Positions 9,049 to 18,452 of a stretch of 64,000 bases of DNA are shown here, piece after piece. The stretch comes from HK1 sp965220535 (GTDB taxonomy: Bacteria; Pseudomonadota; Gammaproteobacteria; HK1). Position numbers and translations under genes: made by a program. The notes under the pieces are model-generated. The model saw nothing but the letters and a program-made list of their open reading frames with translations. It made no database searches and was not told the origin of the DNA. The stretch covers positions 2,666,001-2,730,000 of the forward strand of contig OZ244833.1 in assembly GCA_965220535.1 (NCBI GenBank). Reading direction: 5' to 3'. Positions within the stretch are counted from its first letter, which is position 1. Every line of letters begins with the position of its first letter.

Positions 9049-9816
9049 ATGGCAAGATCCGCTGACGATCCCTTTTTCGATTACCTGTGTCGGGTGGGGG
9101 ATAACGCCCTGATTTTGGGTCATCGCCTCGGCGAGTGGTGCGGTCATGCCCCGGCGCTCGAAGAGGATATCGCCTTGGCCAATACCGCCCTCGATCTCAT
9201 CGGCCAGGCTCGGCTGTGGCTGGAGTTGGCGGGGGAGGTCGAAGGGCAAGGTCGCGATGCCGACGATCTCGCGATGCTGCGCGATGTCGGCGATTTTCGA
9301 AATCTATTATTGGTCGAGCAACCCAACGGCGATTTCGGCCGCACGATCATGCGCCAATTCCTCTTCGACGGCTTTCATTGCCTGCTCCTCGATCGCTTGC
9401 AGGCTTCCGCCGAACGCAAGGTGGCGGATATCGCGGCCAAGGCGATCAAGGAAGCGAAATACCACCTCGCCCGTTCAAGCGATCTGATCGTTCGTTTGGG
9501 GGATGGCACCGATACGAGCCGGGCGCGGATGCAGCAGGCGTTGGAGTTTCTGTGGCCTTTTTCCGGCGAGCCCTTCGCCGCCGATGCCGTGGACGAAGCG
9601 ATGGCTCGCGCCGGGATCGCCCCCGATCCGCGCGAACTCGAAGCGGCCTATCGTTCGCGGCTCGAGCGCATATTGGAGGAGGCGACCCTGGCCTTCCCGG
9701 CGCTCGACAACGGGCAGCGAGGCGGCAAGTCCGGTCTTTGCCACGGGGAGTCCTTGGGCTATTTGCTGGCGCAGATGCAGTGGCTGCAGCGGGCTTATCC
9801 GCAGGCGAAGTGGTAG
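9049..9816 (+). CDS. paaC: Phenylacetyl-CoA epoxidase subunit C
   Basis: 255 aa from ATG 9049 (a TTG at 9034 would add five residues; neither has a strong SD). Ferritin-like structural partner of PaaA: GDNALILGHRLGEWCGHAPALEED, LDLIGQARLWL and AKYHLARSSDLIVRLGDGT are typical and retain the PaaC pattern rather than the catalytic iron ligands of PaaA. The two form the heterodimeric core of the epoxidase. It sits directly between paaB and paaD with only a few bases on each side. Confidence 0.96.
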   Translation: MARSADDPFFDYLCRVGDNALILGHRLGEWCGHAPALEEDIALANTALDLIGQARLWLELAGEVEGQGRDADDLAMLRDVGDFRNLLLVEQPNGDFGRTIMRQFLFDGFHCLLLDRLQASAERKVADIAAKAIKEAKYHLARSSDLIVRLGDGTDTSRARMQQALEFLWPFSGEPFAADAVDEAMARAGIAPDPRELEAAYRSRLERILEEATLAFPALDNGQRGGKSGLCHGESLGYLLAQMQWLQRAYPQAKW

Positions 9817-9819
9817 GCG

Positions 9820-10293
9820 ATGAAACCCGATCCGGAAGAGATCCGACGCTGGCTCGAGGGGGTTCCGGATCCCGAGATCCCCGCGCTTTCGGTGATCGAT
9901 CTCGGGGTGGTGCGGGCCATCGAATGGCACGGCGAACGATTGGAAATCGCCCTCACCCCGACCTATTCCGGCTGCCCCGCCAACCGGGTGATCGCCCGCG
10001 ATATCGAGGATTGTCTGCGGGCCAAGGGCATCGGCGATCTTCGTTTTCGCACCCGCCTGTTCCCGCCGTGGACGAGCGCTTGGCTTTCCGACAAAGGCCG
10101 TCGCAAACTGGCCGAAAGCGGGATCGCGCCCCCGGCGGCGGATTCCTCGGGTCGATCCGGCGCCCCGCAACGCTGTCCCCGATGCGGCGGCGAGCGATTG
10201 ACTCGGGTCAGCGAATTCGGCTCCACACCCTGCAAGTCCTTGTGGCGCTGCGAAGACTGCCACGAGCCTTTCGATTATTTCAAATGCATCTGA
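9820..10293 (+). CDS. paaD: Phenylacetate pathway Fe-S assembly protein PaaD
   Basis: 157 aa. The N-terminal DUF59/MIP18 domain (VPDPEIPALSVIDLGVVR, TPTYSGCPAN) is typical of factors that mature Fe-S or di-iron proteins. The C-terminal PaaD-specific Cys cluster is C119xxC122, C138, C144xxC147. It is required for epoxidase activity in studied bacteria, probably for maturation of PaaE or the di-iron centre. ATG 9820 is 3 bp after the paaC stop. Confidence 0.95.
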   Translation: MKPDPEEIRRWLEGVPDPEIPALSVIDLGVVRAIEWHGERLEIALTPTYSGCPANRVIARDIEDCLRAKGIGDLRFRTRLFPPWTSAWLSDKGRRKLAESGIAPPAADSSGRSGAPQRCPRCGGERLTRVSEFGSTPCKSLWRCEDCHEPFDYFKCI

Positions 10294-10338
10294 ACGAAAT
10301 CTGAACGAAGGCTTTTCGATTTTTTAGGGGAAAGGGTC

Positions 10339-11415
10339 TTGGCTCGCTTTTATCCGCTTGAAACCACCCGCGTCAGGAAGATCACGAGGCAGGCCGTGGA
10401 ACTCACGCTGCGTCCGGTCGGCGGTGGCGACTTCGGCTTCGTTCAGGGCCAATACCTGACCCTTCGCCGCGTCTTCGACGGGGTCGAAATCCGCCGCTCC
10501 TATTCGATTTGCGCAGGCCCTGACGAGGGCGCGCTGCAGGTGGGGATCAAGCGGGTGGACGGCGGGCTCTTTTCGGCGTGGGCCTTCGAGAGCATCGTCG
10601 AGGGAACGATCATCGAATCGATGGAACCTGCGGGCGCTTTCGATTCGCCGCTCGAAGGCAGCGCTTCCCGTCGCTATCTCGCCCTTGCCGCCGGCTCCGG
10701 CATCACCCCGGTGATATCGATCGTCAAAACCCGTCTTGCGGCGGAAGCGGGCTCGGATTTCACCTTGATCTACGCCAACCGCCATCTCGATACGGTGATG
10801 TTCAAAGAGGAGCTCGACGACCTCAAGAACCTCTATCTATCGCGGTTGAATATCGTGCATATATTGCGCGATGCGCAGGAGGATGCCCTTCTTTGTCGGG
10901 GGCGGATCGATGCCGAGAAATGCGCTCTGCTCTTCGACCGGCTGATCGACGTCAAGGCGTTGGCGAGGATCTATCTTTGCGGTCCCGAGCCGCTGATGCG
11001 CCTCGTCGCCGGGGCGCTGACGAGCCGAGGCGTGGACAGCAATCGCATCCGCCGCGAACTCTTCGTCGGCACCGATGGCCCCGAAACCGGCAAGCGCCGG
11101 GCCTCGGCCCCGGCGGCAAAAACCGAAGGAGCGGAAGAGGGGGTGCGGGTTTCTTTGACCCTCGACGGGGTCGTGCGCGATTTCGAGATTCGAAAAGGGC
11201 AGACCCTGCTCGATGCCGCCTTGGAGCAGGGTCTCGATATGCCTTATGCCTGCCGGGCGGGGGTGTGCTCGACTTGCAAATGCCGACTCGTCGAGGGCGA
11301 GGCGCGGATGCGGGTCAACCACGCCCTCGAGGATTACGAAGTCGAGGAGGGTTTCGTTCTCGCTTGCCAGACGGTTCCGCTCGGCGAACGCCTCGTCGCG
11401 ATCTGCGAGGGCTGA
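10339..11415 (+). CDS. paaE: Phenylacetyl-CoA epoxidase reductase subunit
   Basis: 358 aa. An N-terminal ferredoxin-NADP reductase-type FAD and NAD(P)H module (RRSYSICA, AAGSGITPVISI, YLCGPEPLMR) is followed by a C-terminal plant-type [2Fe-2S] domain with C305, C310, C313 and C343. It passes electrons from NADPH to PaaA. TTG 10339 follows AGGGGAAAGG; the first residues (ARFYPLETTRVRKITRQAVE) fit the family. Last gene of the plus-strand paa operon, facing paaK across 190 bp of short tandem repeats. Confidence 0.96.
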   Translation: MARFYPLETTRVRKITRQAVELTLRPVGGGDFGFVQGQYLTLRRVFDGVEIRRSYSICAGPDEGALQVGIKRVDGGLFSAWAFESIVEGTIIESMEPAGAFDSPLEGSASRRYLALAAGSGITPVISIVKTRLAAEAGSDFTLIYANRHLDTVMFKEELDDLKNLYLSRLNIVHILRDAQEDALLCRGRIDAEKCALLFDRLIDVKALARIYLCGPEPLMRLVAGALTSRGVDSNRIRRELFVGTDGPETGKRRASAPAAKTEGAEEGVRVSLTLDGVVRDFEIRKGQTLLDAALEQGLDMPYACRAGVCSTCKCRLVEGEARMRVNHALEDYEVEEGFVLACQTVPLGERLVAICEG

Positions 11416-11420
11416 TGGTT

Positions 11421-11475
11421 ATCGAGACCATATCGAGACTCTATCGAGACCCTATCGAGACTCTATCGAGACCCT
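11421..11475. repeat. 11-bp tandem repeat, five units
   Basis: Five consecutive units of the form ATCGAGAC(C/T)C(A/T) begin 6 bp after the paaE stop. They contain TCGA every 11 bp. No function evident. Confidence 0.85.
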
Positions 11476-11530
11476 TGCGGCCGAGCCTTGCCCCGCTCGC
11501 GCCGAATCACCGCGTCGAGTCGGCGCATCG

Positions 11531-11600
11531 AATCGCAAATATTGAGTCGCAAATATCGAGTCGCAAATATCGAGTCGCAAATATCGAGTCGCAAATATCG
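11531..11600. repeat. 14-bp tandem repeat, five units
   Basis: Five units of GAGTCGCAAATATC, the first degenerate, end 3 bp before the paaK stop. With the preceding 11-bp array it fills most of the space between convergent genes. I see no clear terminator stem here. Confidence 0.85.
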
Positions 11601-11602
11601 CA

Positions 11603-12925
11603 TCACTTCTTGTCGCGCAGGTCGATGACGCGCACCGCCTTGCCTTGCGATCTCGGCACCGAACCGACCTCGCCGAGCCTTATCTCCACGTTGATGCCGA
11701 TCATCTCCTTGATGCGAGTTCCCAAGTCCGTGGCCGGATCGATGCCGGACGAGTGGGCGGCGGTATCGCCACCCGATGCCGGATCTCTTTCCACGCAGAC
11801 TCGCAACGTATCCATCCTTCCTTCGGTATGGCGCTCGATTTGGAAATGCGGCGCAAGACCCTTCACCGCCAACACCTGCTCTTCGATTTGCGAGGGATAG
11901 ACATTGACCCCGCGCACGATCATCATATCGTCGCTGCGCCCGGTCACCCTCTCGATGCGTCGCATCGGGCGAGCGCTTCCGGGCAGGAGGCGGGTGATAT
12001 CGCGGGTCCGGTAGCGTATCAGCGGCATGCCCTCTTTGGTGAGCGTGGTAAAGACCAGCTCCCCGCTGTTGCCCTCGGGCAAGACCTCCCCGGTTTCGGG
12101 GTCGATGACTTCGGGGTAGAAATGATCCTCCCAAATATGCGGGCCGTCTTTGCTTTCCACGCATTCGCAGCCGACCCCCGGACCCATGATTTCGCTCAGA
12201 CCGTAGATATCGACCGCGTGCATATCGAAAGCGCCTTCGATTTCGCGACGCATCGCCTCGGTCCAAGGCTCGGCTCCGAGGATCCCGACCTCCAACGAAA
12301 GCGCTTTCGGATCTTGCCCCTTCGCCCGCAGCACTTCCAAGATATTGAGCAGGTAGGAGGGGGTCGCCATGATCGCTTTGGGCTTTAGATCCGTGATCAG
12401 TTCGATTTGCTTGGCCGTTTGCCCGCCGCCCATCGGCACCACGCAAGCCCCGAGCCTCTCGATTCCGTAATGCACCCCGAGACCGCCGGTGAAGAGCCCG
12501 TAGCCGTAGCAGTTATGCACGAGATCTCCGGCGCGGACCCCGGAAGCGCGTAGGCTGCGCACGATCAGGTCGGCCCAAAGGTCGATATCGCCTCGGGTAT
12601 AAGCCATGATCGTGGGCTTGCCGGTGGTTCCCGACGAGCTGTGCAGTCGGATCGCGTTCGAACGATCCGTCGCCAACATCCCCAAGGGGTAATGGCGGCG
12701 TAGGTCTTCTTTCACCGTAAAGGGGAAAAGCGCCAGATCTTCCGCTTTGTCGAGATCGTCGGGATGGACGCCGGCGTTTTCGAAATGCTCTCGGTAAAAA
12801 GGCACGTTGTCGAAGGCGTGATGCAGCGCGCGCTGCAAACGCTTCGTTTGCAAGGAGCGAAGTTCGTCGACGGAAGCGCGTTCGATCGCCTCGAGCGTCG
12901 ATTTTTCCGGGGTCAAATCCCTCAC
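11603..12925 (-). CDS. paaK: Phenylacetate-CoA ligase
   Basis: 440 aa, the usual length. Adenylate-forming enzyme that activates phenylacetate with ATP and CoA, the first step of the pathway. Phosphate-binding motif SSSGTTGKP (96-104), central YGLSEIMGPGV, and C-terminal GRSDDMMIVRGVNVYP. Start is GTG 12925 with AAGGAGG 7 bp upstream; the GTGA overlaps the stop of the thioesterase gene. Forms a minus-strand pair with paaI, convergent with paaABCDE. Confidence 0.97.
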   Translation of the reverse strand: MRDLTPEKSTLEAIERASVDELRSLQTKRLQRALHHAFDNVPFYREHFENAGVHPDDLDKAEDLALFPFTVKEDLRRHYPLGMLATDRSNAIRLHSSSGTTGKPTIMAYTRGDIDLWADLIVRSLRASGVRAGDLVHNCYGYGLFTGGLGVHYGIERLGACVVPMGGGQTAKQIELITDLKPKAIMATPSYLLNILEVLRAKGQDPKALSLEVGILGAEPWTEAMRREIEGAFDMHAVDIYGLSEIMGPGVGCECVESKDGPHIWEDHFYPEVIDPETGEVLPEGNSGELVFTTLTKEGMPLIRYRTRDITRLLPGSARPMRRIERVTGRSDDMMIVRGVNVYPSQIEEQVLAVKGLAPHFQIERHTEGRMDTLRVCVERDPASGGDTAAHSSGIDPATDLGTRIKEMIGINVEIRLGEVGSVPRSQGKAVRVIDLRDKK

Positions 12926-13398
12926 GATTCCTCCTTCGAAGCGGCTTCGTCGAAAATCGCCCGGCCCAAGCCAAGGCTCATGCCGCGCATTTGCGCGATC
13001 GTCGTTCCGCTATCGGAAGCGATACGTACGTCGAAGATCCCGTTGCGCCCGCGGGCCGAGACCTCCTGCGCTTCGGCCCGCAATCTCTCGCCAGCATGGG
13101 CGGAATTGATATAGCTGATGAAATTATGCTGCGCCAAGGTCGATTCGTTACGGCTGTTGCAGGCGAATTGGAAGGCGCTGTCGGCGAGCGTGAAGATCAC
13201 GCCCCCGTGGCATAGGCCATGACCGTTGCAATGATGCGGCTCGATCGTCATCTCCACCGTCGCCTTGCCCTCGTCGATGTCGATCAGGTCGATACCGAAC
13301 CAGCGGCAGACGGGATCGTTGTCGAAGATCGTCGCGGCCGAGCGTTCGGCTCGCTCTTTCGGGCTTATCGAGTCGTTCGATCGTTCATCCGCCGACAT
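12922..13398 (-). CDS. paaI: PaaI-type hotdog thioesterase
   Basis: 158 aa from ATG 13398, preceded by AAGGAG; the longer open frame upstream is not coding. Hot-dog fold acyl-CoA thioesterase: HCNGHGLCHGGVIFTLADSA carries the HGG loop and the following Asp used in catalysis. PaaI removes CoA from ring-hydroxylated or stalled phenylacetyl-CoA intermediates. Overlaps paaK by 4 bp, so the two are translationally coupled. Confidence 0.95.
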   Translation of the reverse strand: MSADERSNDSISPKERAERSAATIFDNDPVCRWFGIDLIDIDEGKATVEMTIEPHHCNGHGLCHGGVIFTLADSAFQFACNSRNESTLAQHNFISYINSAHAGERLRAEAQEVSARGRNGIFDVRIASDSGTTIAQMRGMSLGLGRAIFDEAASKEES

Positions 13399-13877
13399 CC
13401 TCGGGATCTCCTTTTTTCGAATACGAGGCGCTAGCAGGCGATCGCAAGCTATTCGAAGCCCCGGATGGGCAAGGCATCCCCTCGCAGGATGCCTATCGAA
13501 GTCTCGAGTCTCCGGGAGTCCCCGGGAGTCCCCGACAATCCCCGATATCGCACCCGCTCGGGGCGCTTGCGAAAAAAGCGATTTTAAAAGAAGCCGCCCG
13601 ACGACCGCTTCGGGGTCGATCGAATATCGGTGCCGCCTCGATATCGCCGGTCTCGGTCGACGCCATGCCCGATACACATGCCCGATACACATGCGGGATA
13701 CAAGGAAAGCCCTTTTGCGAAAAAATCGCGCACCGCCGTTCAAAGGATACGAGGATCAAGACGAAGTCCCGGGGCTCGGCCGATTTCGCGGGCGAAGCCT
13801 CGTGCAACGACCCGCGCAACGACCCGCGCGGGTTCGGGTCGGCGCTCGCATCGTCGGATGAACCCCCGCCCGAGAAC
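13399..13877. other. Intergenic region with short direct duplications
   Basis: No gene is supported in this stretch. It contains several back-to-back duplications: CGGGAGTCCC near 13508-13532, a 13-bp GCCCGATACACAT repeat at about 13665-13692, and CAACGACCCGCG near 13804-13828. It should include the paaIK promoter, which I could not pin down. Confidence 0.6.
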
Positions 13878-13912
13878 GAAAAAACCGGCCCCCGAAAGGA
13901 GGCGGGGGCCGG
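13878..13912 (-). terminator. Rho-independent terminator of the iolE-ABC operon
   Basis: On the minus strand a perfect 10-bp GC stem (CCGGCCCCCG with CGGGGGCCGG) with an 8-nt loop is followed by TTTTTT, 31 bp after the stop of the binding-protein gene. Confidence 0.9.
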
Positions 13913-13942
13913 CGATTCGGCGATGCCTTCGAAGGTCGGTTT

Positions 13943-14929
13943 TCAGTTCGCGAGGCAGGTGCCGATATTGTCGTTGTCGCAAACGTCCAAGCCGGTGTAG
14001 ATCGGATCGTTCACCGACATACCCTTGGCGATATCCCTTAGAACGTACATCGCTTTGTAGCCCATCTCGAAGGGACGCTGACCGACGAGCCCGTTGCCCA
14101 AGCCGTCTTTGGTCTGTTGAATCTGCATCGGCAGGGTATCGGCGACGAGGATCGAAAGCGAGCCGTCGTCCATCTTGTTTTTATAGGGCCTGGTGGCTTG
14201 GCGATAGGCGTTGTCGAACCATTGGGTGAAAGCCCCGGTGGAGATGAACGCCGTCAGATTCGGGTTGGCGGCCAAGATATCGCTCATGCCCTGAACCGCG
14301 ACGTTGCCGTCGTCGTTGGTGATCAGGGGACAGCCCGATATCTCGGTCCAGCCCTTCTCCCCTTCGAGCATCGCTCCCGGAGGCGATCCGGTGTTTTTCC
14401 CCGCCAGCGTGTCCCGAATCCCTTTGAGGCGTTCGTTGTGGTTGGCGGCCGCGGCCCCGCCGGTTTGCAGGCAAACCGTTCCGCCCTTCGGGTGGCGGGC
14501 TTGGGCGAGCTTGGCAAGGTTCACGCCGATATCGTAGTTGTTGGTGCCGACATAGGTCGTGCGCAGCGATTTGTCCCGAGGGAGAAGATCGGAATCCCAA
14601 GTCATGACCGGGATCCCCGCGCTGACCGCGGCTTTGAGCGCCTTGGCCATGGCCGGGGCGTTCGAGGGCGCCACGGCGATCCCGTCGACCCCTTTGGTGA
14701 TCAGGTCCTGGACGATTTGGATCTGCTCGAGCTCGGTATGTTCCCCGGGGCCGATGTACTCGCAAGTAACGTCGTCCAGCTCGTCTTGGGCTTTGTAACA
14801 ACCGTCGCGGGCGAGGTCGAAGAAGGGGTTGTTCATCGCCTTCGGGACCAACGCGAAGGTGTATTGCGCCGTGGCGCCGCCGGAAAAGAGAAAGGCCGCG
14901 GCGAATGCGGAAAAAAGAAGTTTTTTCAT
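13943..14929 (-). CDS. Sugar-type ABC substrate-binding protein, probably for inositol
   Basis: 328 aa. N-terminal signal peptide (KKLLFSAFAAAFLFSGGATA) followed by a periplasmic-binding-protein type I domain: VPKAMNNPFFDLARDGC, IVQDLITKGVDGIAVAPSN, VMTWDSDL and VGTNNYDIG. This is the RbsB/IbpA class. Final gene of the iolE operon, hence an inferred role in inositol or inositol-derivative uptake (compare the IbpA-IatA-IatP system of Caulobacter). It lies 39 bp after the permease gene with GGAATCCTT-type spacing, and a strong terminator follows. Confidence 0.9.
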   Translation of the reverse strand: MKKLLFSAFAAAFLFSGGATAQYTFALVPKAMNNPFFDLARDGCYKAQDELDDVTCEYIGPGEHTELEQIQIVQDLITKGVDGIAVAPSNAPAMAKALKAAVSAGIPVMTWDSDLLPRDKSLRTTYVGTNNYDIGVNLAKLAQARHPKGGTVCLQTGGAAAANHNERLKGIRDTLAGKNTGSPPGAMLEGEKGWTEISGCPLITNDDGNVAVQGMSDILAANPNLTAFISTGAFTQWFDNAYRQATRPYKNKMDDGSLSILVADTLPMQIQQTKDGLGNGLVGQRPFEMGYKAMYVLRDIAKGMSVNDPIYTGLDVCDNDNIGTCLAN

Positions 14930-14968
14930 CGAAGGATTCCTCTTGATCGAGATGGTTTGTATGGCGAG

Positions 14969-15991
14969 TCATTTCCCGCCGCGATTGCGGATCTGTTCCA
15001 AAAGAACCGCGAGGATCAGGAACAGACCGACGAAGAACTGTTGCCACAGAGCCGGAATCCCGGCCAAGAGCAGCGAATTTCTGATGAGTTCCATCAAGGC
15101 CGCGCCGATCGGTGCGCCGAGGGCGTAGACGACCCCGCCCATCAGATTCGCGCCCCCGATGACCGAGGCCGCGATCACCGTCAGCTCGTAAGTCACGCCC
15201 ATGCCGTTGGTCGCGGAGCCGGTGTAGCCGATGAACATGAAGGCCGCGAGCCCGGTGCACATCGAGCAGACCATATAGACCGAGACGATCATGCGTTCGA
15301 CGGGGATGCCGGAGAGCTTCGCGGCCTCGGCGTTGCCGCCGATCGCGATGACCCAACGCCCCCATGTCGTATGCCTCCAGACGATCCAGAAAATCGTGGT
15401 CAGGACGATCAACACCCAGACCACATTGGGGACTCTGAGAACGCTCTCGCCCCCGATCCATTCGAAGAGGTCCATATCGGGGCCGAACTCGTAGATCATT
15501 TTGTTGTTCGAAAGGACCATCGCGATGGAGCGCGCCATCGCCAGCATCCCCAGAGTCACCACGAACGGCGCCATTTTCAAATAGGCGATCAGGAAGCCGT
15601 TGACGAAGCCGACGATCGCCGCCGTTCCCATGCAAACGAGAAAGCCCGCCTCGATACCCCAGCCCGCTTGCATCGTGAGCCCCAAGGTGATGGCGCAAAG
15701 ACCCAGCAGCGAGCCGACGCTGAGATCGATCCCCGCAGTGCAGATCACCGCCGACATCCCCAAGGCCATGATCCCGAAGAAGGCGAAGTTGCGGGTGATA
15801 TTGAACATATTCCGCTCGGTCATGAAGGCGTCGGAGACGAAGGTCATGACCACCCCGATGGCGACGATCGCCACAAAAACCCAAAATGGCTGGGCTCGGA
15901 GCAAGGTGCCGAAACCGCTCGTTTCTTGCCGAAGCGCGATGCTCTCGTCGATCTCGGCGTGCGATTTTCGATCGTGTATCGGTCGGTTCAT
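14969..15991 (-). CDS. Sugar-type ABC transporter permease
   Basis: 340 aa with about ten membrane helices of the RbsC class (BPD_transp_2). VICTAGIDLSVGSLLGLCAI, FVVTLGMLAMARSIA, GNAEAAKLSGIPVERM and GGANLMGGVVYALGAPIGAA are standard motifs. A rather long charged N-terminus precedes the first helix. It overlaps the ATPase gene upstream by 4 bp. It forms a homodimeric channel with the single-domain ATPase next to it. Confidence 0.92.
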   Translation of the reverse strand: MNRPIHDRKSHAEIDESIALRQETSGFGTLLRAQPFWVFVAIVAIGVVMTFVSDAFMTERNMFNITRNFAFFGIMALGMSAVICTAGIDLSVGSLLGLCAITLGLTMQAGWGIEAGFLVCMGTAAIVGFVNGFLIAYLKMAPFVVTLGMLAMARSIAMVLSNNKMIYEFGPDMDLFEWIGGESVLRVPNVVWVLIVLTTIFWIVWRHTTWGRWVIAIGGNAEAAKLSGIPVERMIVSVYMVCSMCTGLAAFMFIGYTGSATNGMGVTYELTVIAASVIGGANLMGGVVYALGAPIGAALMELIRNSLLLAGIPALWQQFFVGLFLILAVLLEQIRNRGGK

Positions 15992-16728
15992 GCGGCCTCG
16001 ATGGCCCCCGTGATCAGGCCGGTCACTTCCTCGGGGCTGGTTTTCGCGATGGCTTTGTCCGCCACTTTGAGGCCTCTTCGCAACACCGCGACCCGGTCGC
16101 AGACTTCGAAGACATCCGGCATGCGGTGGCTGACCAAAATGACGGCATGCCCGCTATCCGACAGTCGTTTGATCAGGGCCAGCACCTCGGCGACCTGCCG
16201 CACCGAAATGGCGGCGGTCGGTTCGTCCATCAGCACCAGTTTGGGATCGCTCAAACGGGTGCGGGCGATGGCCACCGCTTGGCGTTGTCCCCCGGACATC
16301 TGGCGCACGAGATCCCGCGGTCGGGTTTCGGATTTCAGCTCGGCGAAGATCTGCGCCGCGCGTTCGAATATCGATCGATGGTCGATGAAGGCGAAGGGGC
16401 CGATCCTCTTTTTCTTCTCGCGGCCGAGAAAAACATTGGCCGCCGCCGTGAGGTTGTCGCAAAGCGCGAGGTCTTGATAGACGATCTCGATACCGGCCAT
16501 GCGGGCATCGACGGGCTTTTGAAACTCGACCTCGCGGCCCTCGATACGGATGGTGCCGTCGGTGGGAAGGAAGTTCCCGGCGACGATCTTCATCAGCGTC
16601 GATTTGCCGGCGCCGTTATCCCCCATCAGACCGACCACCTCGCCGGGCTCGACCTCGAGATCGACCCCCTCCAGCGCTTGGATCGCGCCGAAGGATTTCG
16701 TGATGCCGGCAAGTTCGAGCAGGCTCAA
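15988..16728 (-). CDS. Sugar-type ABC transporter ATPase (single domain)
   Basis: 246 aa with only one nucleotide-binding domain, unlike the double RbsA type in the first operon: Walker A GDNGAGKS, Q-loop YQDLALCDNL, signature MSGGQRQAVAIA, Walker B LVLMDEPTAAI and H-loop VSHRM. Sits between the SDR gene and the permease. Single-domain ATPases of this type occur in fructose/inositol-type importers. Confidence 0.92.
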   Translation of the reverse strand: MSLLELAGITKSFGAIQALEGVDLEVEPGEVVGLMGDNGAGKSTLMKIVAGNFLPTDGTIRIEGREVEFQKPVDARMAGIEIVYQDLALCDNLTAAANVFLGREKKKRIGPFAFIDHRSIFERAAQIFAELKSETRPRDLVRQMSGGQRQAVAIARTRLSDPKLVLMDEPTAAISVRQVAEVLALIKRLSDSGHAVILVSHRMPDVFEVCDRVAVLRRGLKVADKAIAKTSPEEVTGLITGAIEAA

Positions 16729-16740
16729 TCCGCCGGCCTC

Positions 16741-17556
16741 TCAATCGCCCAGCGCTTTCGCCGGGGTATTCGGTTGTCCATCGTAGCCCCCCCAGACCGA
16801 CTGATCGAACTGGATCACCGAGCCGGTCATCATCCCGCTGTCGTTCGATGCCACCCAAAGAACGGCGCGGGCCACCTCGGCCGGGTCCAGGATGCGACCG
16901 AAGGGCGCTTTGGCGGCCTCGCGGTCGATGAAATCCGGATCGCCGGATTCCTCGGCTTGGATTTTGCGCTCGTGATCCGAGTTCATCCAGCCGATATTCA
17001 GCTGATTGACCCGGATCCGATTGCGCATCAACGCGAAACCGGAATTCCGAGTCAGCGTCGCCAAGGCCCCCTTCGAAGTGGAATAGGGGGCGAGGAAGGG
17101 CTGCCCCGCCAGGGCCGAGGTCGAGCCGATATTGACGATCGTGCCCTCGATGCCTCGCGCGATCATCGATTTGGCGGCATCTTGCATCAAAAAGAAGGGG
17201 GCGCGCACGTTGACCGCGAATATCGTGTCGAAAAGCGCAGGCGTGGTGTTCAAAAGATTCCCCCGATCGGTCAGGGCCGCGCAGTTCACCAAAATATCGA
17301 CGCGGCCGAAGCGCGCCTCGCTCGCCGGGACGACGCTTCGCACATCCTCGATCTTGCCCAAGTCGGCTTTGAGCGTCTCGACCGCGACCCCGGTGGCCGC
17401 TTCGACGCTCGTCGCCACCCTCGCGCCTTTTTCGACCCCGCGTCCGACGATGACGATCCCGGCCGCTCCGGCTTCGGCAAAAATGCGGGCGACGGCGGCC
17501 CCGAGCCCTTGCGTGCCGCCGGTGACGACGGCGATTTTTCCGTCGATCCTGTTCAT
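16741..17556 (-). CDS. Short-chain dehydrogenase in inositol operon
   Basis: 271 aa from ATG 17556; the apparent frame extension beyond it runs through iolE. Classical SDR with cofactor motif TGGTQGLG (12-19), NCAA (about 91-94), catalytic Ser near 145 and Y158xxxK162. The C-terminal SVWGGYDGQPN is an unusual SDR ending. ATGA overlap with iolE suggests it oxidises an inositol-pathway intermediate or an inositol derivative, but the substrate cannot be read from sequence. Confidence 0.9.
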   Translation of the reverse strand: MNRIDGKIAVVTGGTQGLGAAVARIFAEAGAAGIVIVGRGVEKGARVATSVEAATGVAVETLKADLGKIEDVRSVVPASEARFGRVDILVNCAALTDRGNLLNTTPALFDTIFAVNVRAPFFLMQDAAKSMIARGIEGTIVNIGSTSALAGQPFLAPYSTSKGALATLTRNSGFALMRNRIRVNQLNIGWMNSDHERKIQAEESGDPDFIDREAAKAPFGRILDPAEVARAVLWVASNDSGMMTGSVIQFDQSVWGGYDGQPNTPAKALGD

Positions 17557-18452
17557 GGGATCACCCGATATTGTGCCGCGTTCAGGAGCCTCGCCAATTC
17601 GGCATGGCCTTTTTTCGCCATCTCGAAGGGCGGGTTGAGGGCCGGATCTTGTTCCGCTTCGACCACGAACCAGCCTTGATAACCGCGCTCGGCCAAGCCG
17701 GAGACGATCCGATCGAAAGGCAGGTCGCCGTCTCCGGGGACCGTGAAGGCGCCTTTCAAAACCGCATCCAAGAAACTCTCTTTTTCTCGATCGAGCCCGT
17801 CGATCACCGCTTGCCGAATATCCTTGGTATGAACGTGGCTGATGCGGCGGTGATGGCGCAGCATAGCGGAGATGTCGCCGCCCGCCATGGCCAGATGTCC
17901 GGCATCGTAGAGCAGCCGCACCGCCTCGCCGGTGCGATTGACGAAGTCGTCGATTTCCGATTCGGTTTCGATCACGGTGCCGATATGGTGGTGGAAGGAG
18001 ATCGGCATCCCTTCGTCGGCGCACCATTCGGCGAAGGCGGTCAGCCTCGCTCCGTAGGCTTTCATCTGCGAGCCGTCGATGCACGGCTTTTCGGATAGGG
18101 GTCGGTGGCGATCCCCTTGGATCGAGCGGGCGGTTTCGCCGTATACGATACAAGGCGCCCCGGCGGCGATGAAAAAATCCATCTGTTTTCGAATGCGATC
18201 TTTTTCCGCTTCCAAATCGCCCTCGAGCAGCCGCCCGGAGAACCAGCCGCCGCAGATCGAGATCTCGTGGCGTTCCAAAATGGGTCCGAGTTCGTCCATC
18301 GACATCGGGAATCGCTGCCCGGTTTCGATCCCGGAGTATCCCGCTTGCGATGCTTGGCGCAGGCATTCCTCGAGGCTGACATCATCGGACAGCTCCTCGA
18401 GGTCGTCGTTCCACCAAGCGATGGGGGAAATGCCGATTTTGGCTTCCAACAC
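17553..18452 (-). CDS. iolE: Inosose dehydratase (IolE)
   Basis: 299 aa, the family length. GTG 18452 is chosen because GGAG lies upstream and it directly precedes the family N-terminus IGISPIAWWNDDL; longer frames enter repetitive DNA. Xylose-isomerase-like TIM barrel with EAKIGISPIAWWNDD, GIETGQRFPM, SFHHHIGTVIE, YDAGHLAMAGGD and HVHTKDIR, the metal-binding pattern of IolE. It dehydrates 2-keto-myo-inositol to the substrate of IolD, and iolD is 8.6 kb away in this window. First gene of the operon. Confidence 0.93.
   Translation of the reverse strand: MLEAKIGISPIAWWNDDLEELSDDVSLEECLRQASQAGYSGIETGQRFPMSMDELGPILERHEISICGGWFSGRLLEGDLEAEKDRIRKQMDFFIAAGAPCIVYGETARSIQGDRHRPLSEKPCIDGSQMKAYGARLTAFAEWCADEGMPISFHHHIGTVIETESEIDDFVNRTGEAVRLLYDAGHLAMAGGDISAMLRHHRRISHVHTKDIRQAVIDGLDREKESFLDAVLKGAFTVPGDGDLPFDRIVSGLAERGYQGWFVVEAEQDPALNPPFEMAKKGHAELARLLNAAQYRVIP

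Noticed and set aside
14117..16477. 786-codon plus-strand frame over the importer genes
   Set aside because: Shadow of the binding-protein, permease and ATPase genes on the minus strand, all with family motifs.
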